Source: Cyprinodon diabolis
Taxonomy: Eukaryota; Chordata; Actinopteri; Cyprinodontiformes; Cyprinodontidae
NCBI GenBank assembly: GCA_030533445.1
Contig: JARPUW010000305.1
Location: 58,854 to 122,853, forward strand
DNA: 64,000 nt
Reading direction: 5' to 3'
The position numbers and the translations under genes are program-made. Below, piece after piece: positions 61,138-64,000 of the stretch; the stretch's first letter is position 1; each line of letters opens with the position of its first letter. The notes below the pieces were generated by a model, which was not told where the DNA came from, did no database searches, and saw only the letters and a list, made by a program, of their open reading frames with translations.

Positions 61138-64000
61138 TCTTAGTGTGAGGCGGCCATTTTTTTAAGATCAAACATCTTATTCTCGCCCTCACGGCCACAT
61201 ATTTGGAGCTACAGTCACCATTTTTGGTCAGTTTGTAGACTGAAACCTCTGGACTCACACAATGTCTTCGGAATTACGGTAGGATTAATACTTTTCCTTA
61301 AAAACCCTCCAGACCAACCTAAAGTCGATGAGAGTTTCAGCCTTTCTCTATTCTTTTTGAGCTGAAGATGGGAGAGAAACGAATCAGACTATGTGTTTTC
61401 AACTCGTTATAAATATTTTTCTGAATGACACACATACACCAAAGTTGGTATAGTGTGAGTCGAAGGATTGCTGATGCTCATGGTGAAAATGTTTTTTGAA
61501 TAACTCATACGGTTTTTGATCAGTAGTCGTTTGTTCGGTGCCGTTCTTCCCATACAAAAAAGCCTGGGAAGAAGAAACCAATAGTGAGTGCAGCTGTTGT
61601 CTGTGTCAGTGAGAGGCTCGTTAAGCGTTGTCAAGGTTACCAAGCTTCAAACAGATTTTACCTCTGCTGTTTTAAACAGCACATATTAATCTAATGGAGG
61701 GTGAAAGGACTGATTTAACATTGGGAAATGGATACTATATGACTGCTGTCCATGACACTTCCCTTGCCACTCAGCACTGATAGACTTTCAAAATAAGACT
61801 CCAGGGACCCTACAAAATAAAAGCCTCTATATTTTTTACATATATTTATTGCCCTATATGGCTCAACATTATGACCCAAACTCAACCCCGTTTTAGAGAA
61901 TAGACTCTAGGAGACTGTTTAAAACACACCCTATAGCAAATTTCAAAATAAAAGCCTCCCATTTCCGCTTCATCTACTGCCCTAATAACATGGAAAAAGA
62001 GTGATTTAACGATTGGAAAGTAATCAACTATCATTGACGGGTCTGAACATTTTCTATAAACACAACTCTGTTGGACTTTCAAAATAAGACTCCAGGGACC
62101 CTACAAAATAAAAGCCTCTAGATTATACTAATGCATTAATTGATGCAAATGGCTCAACATTATGACCCAAACTCTTCCAGGTTGTTTTTATTAGACTCTA
62201 GTGACCTTTTCAAAACACACCCAGAGCAAATTTCACAATAAAAGTCTCCCATTTACTCTGTAATACAGCAACTATTCACCTAATAACATGGAAAACCAGT
62301 GATTTCACATTTGGAAATGGATTCTATATCACTGCTGGGCGTGACCCATCTTTTGATGCACATTCATGATAGACTTTCAAAATAAGACTACAAGGACTCT
62401 ACAGAATAAAAGCCTCTTCCTTATACACACTCATACATTCTGGCATATTGCTCATTGCCATTGGTGATTTCATCACTGCAATGGCTCTTAGAAGGCGGGC
62501 GGAGCCCGCCAATGGTAACAGGCGGGCGGAGCCCGCCAAAGGTGATTACATCACTGCAATGGCTCTTAGCAGGCGGGCGGAGCCCGCCATTGGTGATTTC
62601 ATCACTGCAATGGCTCTTAGAAGGCGGGCAGAGCCCGCCATTGGTGATTTTTTTCTTCACTGAGATGGATCCCAGAAGGCGGGCGAAGCCCGCAAACTGG
62701 GCTTTACCCACTGTGTTTCAATATGGACAACCCATATTACCCTTGTGCATCATACGCTGTGCACGTCTATTTCCCAGATTTCAGCACAAGTGGCACACAG
62801 CTCTCTTTGCCCATAAACTTGCCCTCTTTCCTTCCCTCAGCAGCCCTCAAAGGCGTAAGCAGTTGGTCTGGGGAGCCCCGAAGTCACTTGCCAGGGCCGT
62901 ATTGGCCCGGTTCCCCAGACGGGCAGTAGGTGGCCCCCCTCAAAATTTCTTTAGAAATTTTCTAGTTGGGGGGCCACATGCCGAAGGCATGGCCCACCTA
63001 CTACTATTGCACATATTTATTCCGCGTATTATTATTGGGGGGCCACATGCCGAAGGCATGGCCCACCTACTACTATTGCACATATTTATTCCGCGTATTA
63101 TTATTGGGGGGCCACATGCCGAAGGCATGGCCCACCTACTACTATTGCACATATTTATTCCGCGTATTATTATTATTATTATAATTCTCCCGTATACCCA
63201 AAACTTCGGCGCGTAACTAGTCCCGCACGGTTTGGCGGATCGGGCCCAAAGTTGGCACACGCGTTGGGACCAATGGGGTGATGTGTGCTTGTATAAAACT
63301 TTCTCATTAGTCCGAAGGTTTGCGAATTATTAGCGAAAACGTCGCAAAAAAATCCCATAGGAAATGAATGGGAAGAGTAAAAAAAAAGCATAAAAAACAG
63401 CACTTCACTGTGTCGGGGCATACATTCACCTAGAAAAACAGTTTGAAGCTCAGTTTGTAGATAAATCCTTCGTCTATTTAAAACTGAAGACGGTATGTGA
63501 TAACTGCTACGGTTTTTTGTATAATCAGACCTCAAGCGCCACAAAGTTTTAGCAAAATCCAGCCTGCTAGAGTGGAGCAACTGAAAAGCTAGAGTGTGAA
63601 GGCAGGCGTTTTTTAAACACAAAAAAACATTTTAAACTCGCCCTCACGGCCACATATTTATAGCTAGAGTCACCATTTTTGGTCAGTTTGTAGACTGAAA
63701 TCTCTGGACCCACACAATATCTTCGGAATTACGGTAGGATTAATACTTTTCCTTAAAAACCCTCCAGACCCGACCTAAAGTCGATGAAAATCAGAGCCGT
63801 TTTTCATTGGTTTTGGAGCAGAAGAGGGGAGAAAAACGAATCAGACTATGTGTTTTAAACTCGTCATAAATATTTTTCTGAATGACACACATACACCAAA
63901 GTTGGCATAGTTGGAGTCGAAGGATGACTGACGCTCACGGTGAAAAATTTTTTGAATAACTCATACGGTTTTTGCTCAGCAGTCGTTTGTTCGGAGGACA
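61138..64000. repeat. Unit 20, type II, three 66-bp modules, cut by window end
   Basis: 2863 bp visible, ending at GTTCGGAGGACA at the A'/B boundary. Hairpins at 62494-62694 share GGATCCCAGAA with unit 13. The last 640 bp carry an unusual set of 1-2 bp indels: CGGGGCAT near 63415, ATGTGATAA near 63496, six Ts near 63512, TGAAGGC near 63598 and GACCCGACC near 63767. Confidence 0.97.
62968..63171. repeat. 66-bp hairpin module, 3 copies (unit 20)
   Basis: Copies start at 62968, 63037 and 63106, both spacings 69 bp (66 plus one ATT). Unit 13, which otherwise shares hairpin-block variants with this unit, has spacings of 66 and 72 and an extra leading ATT. The two clusters therefore did not arise by simple copying of one another without further change. 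Confidence 0.97.

Larger units (their letters stand above)
1..64000. repeat. Macrosatellite array, ~3.2 kb unit, 19 complete units plus one partial
   Basis: The motif TCTTAGTGTG followed by AGGCGGCC recurs at 1, 3142, 6383, 9618, 12924, 16096, 19264, 22471, 25710, 28875, 32044, 35252, 38401, 41779, 44920, 48089, 51392, 54797, 57967 and 61138. The sequence between successive hits aligns end to end. All copies are in the same orientation. Basal unit length is about 3141 bp for type I and 3168-3169 bp for type II; other lengths come from gains or losses of 51-55 bp and 66-69 bp nested repeats. Units differ by scattered single-base changes and small indels, so they are not assembler copies of one sequence. 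No unique DNA interrupts the array. Confidence 0.99.

Noticed and set aside
1..64000. LTR retrotransposon, DNA transposon or rDNA spacer origin of the unit
   Set aside because: No reverse transcriptase, integrase or transposase remains, no terminal repeats with target duplications bound the unit, and no rRNA sequence is recognisable. Individual modules may still derive from non-autonomous elements.
1..64000. Assembly artefact made by copying one unit
   Set aside because: Units differ by linked substitutions, distinct nested copy numbers and private indels, which mechanical duplication would not create. The exact order of units still needs long-read support.

Overview
The whole 64 kb window is one head-to-tail tandem array of a non-coding unit of about 3.14-3.41 kb. 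There are 19 complete units plus a 20th cut off by the window end. No unique flanking DNA is visible on either side, so the array continues beyond both ends. I found no protein-coding, rRNA or tRNA gene I can support. The unit phase used here, starting at the TCTTAGTGTG motif, is arbitrary.

Organism: a eukaryotic nuclear genome, most likely an animal and perhaps a ray-finned fish. Seen: kilobase satellite units, no gene-dense coding, dispersed AATAAAA motifs, (ATT)n tracts, and many unit-to-unit differences that are CpG transitions. Fish is inference from memory only: the TTTTATTTTG-like modules and the GC hairpin followed by ATTATT resemble common teleost repeats.

Layout of one unit, using unit 1: module A (1-400); a short linker; three related modules C0, C1 and C2 of about 295 bp with AATAAAA motifs (511-1280); a block of 17-bp GC hairpins at 51-55 bp spacing (1357-1530); a GC-rich segment D full of inverted repeats (1531-1803); a site that carries 0 to 5 copies of a 66-bp hairpin module in different units; a CpG-rich segment E (1804-2183); module A', a diverged second copy of A (2184-2620); and three B sub-repeats of about 225-232 bp (2588-3114). 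The unit is therefore itself built from older duplications.

Layout of the array: unit length varies mainly through the hairpin block (3 to 7 hairpins) and the 66-bp module (18 copies in 9 of 20 units). Two subtypes exist. Type I covers units 1, 7, 11, 14 and a hybrid 16; type II covers the rest. Several units are visible recombinants, and long stretches recur at offsets of 19,156, 19,263 and 22,515 bp. This pattern fits unequal crossing-over and gene conversion plus local hairpin-driven expansion and deletion.

The many short open reading frames are by-products. The nested periods of 51 bp and 66/69 bp are multiples of three, so frames stay open and lengthen with copy number. Other frames are repeatedly broken by single changes between units.
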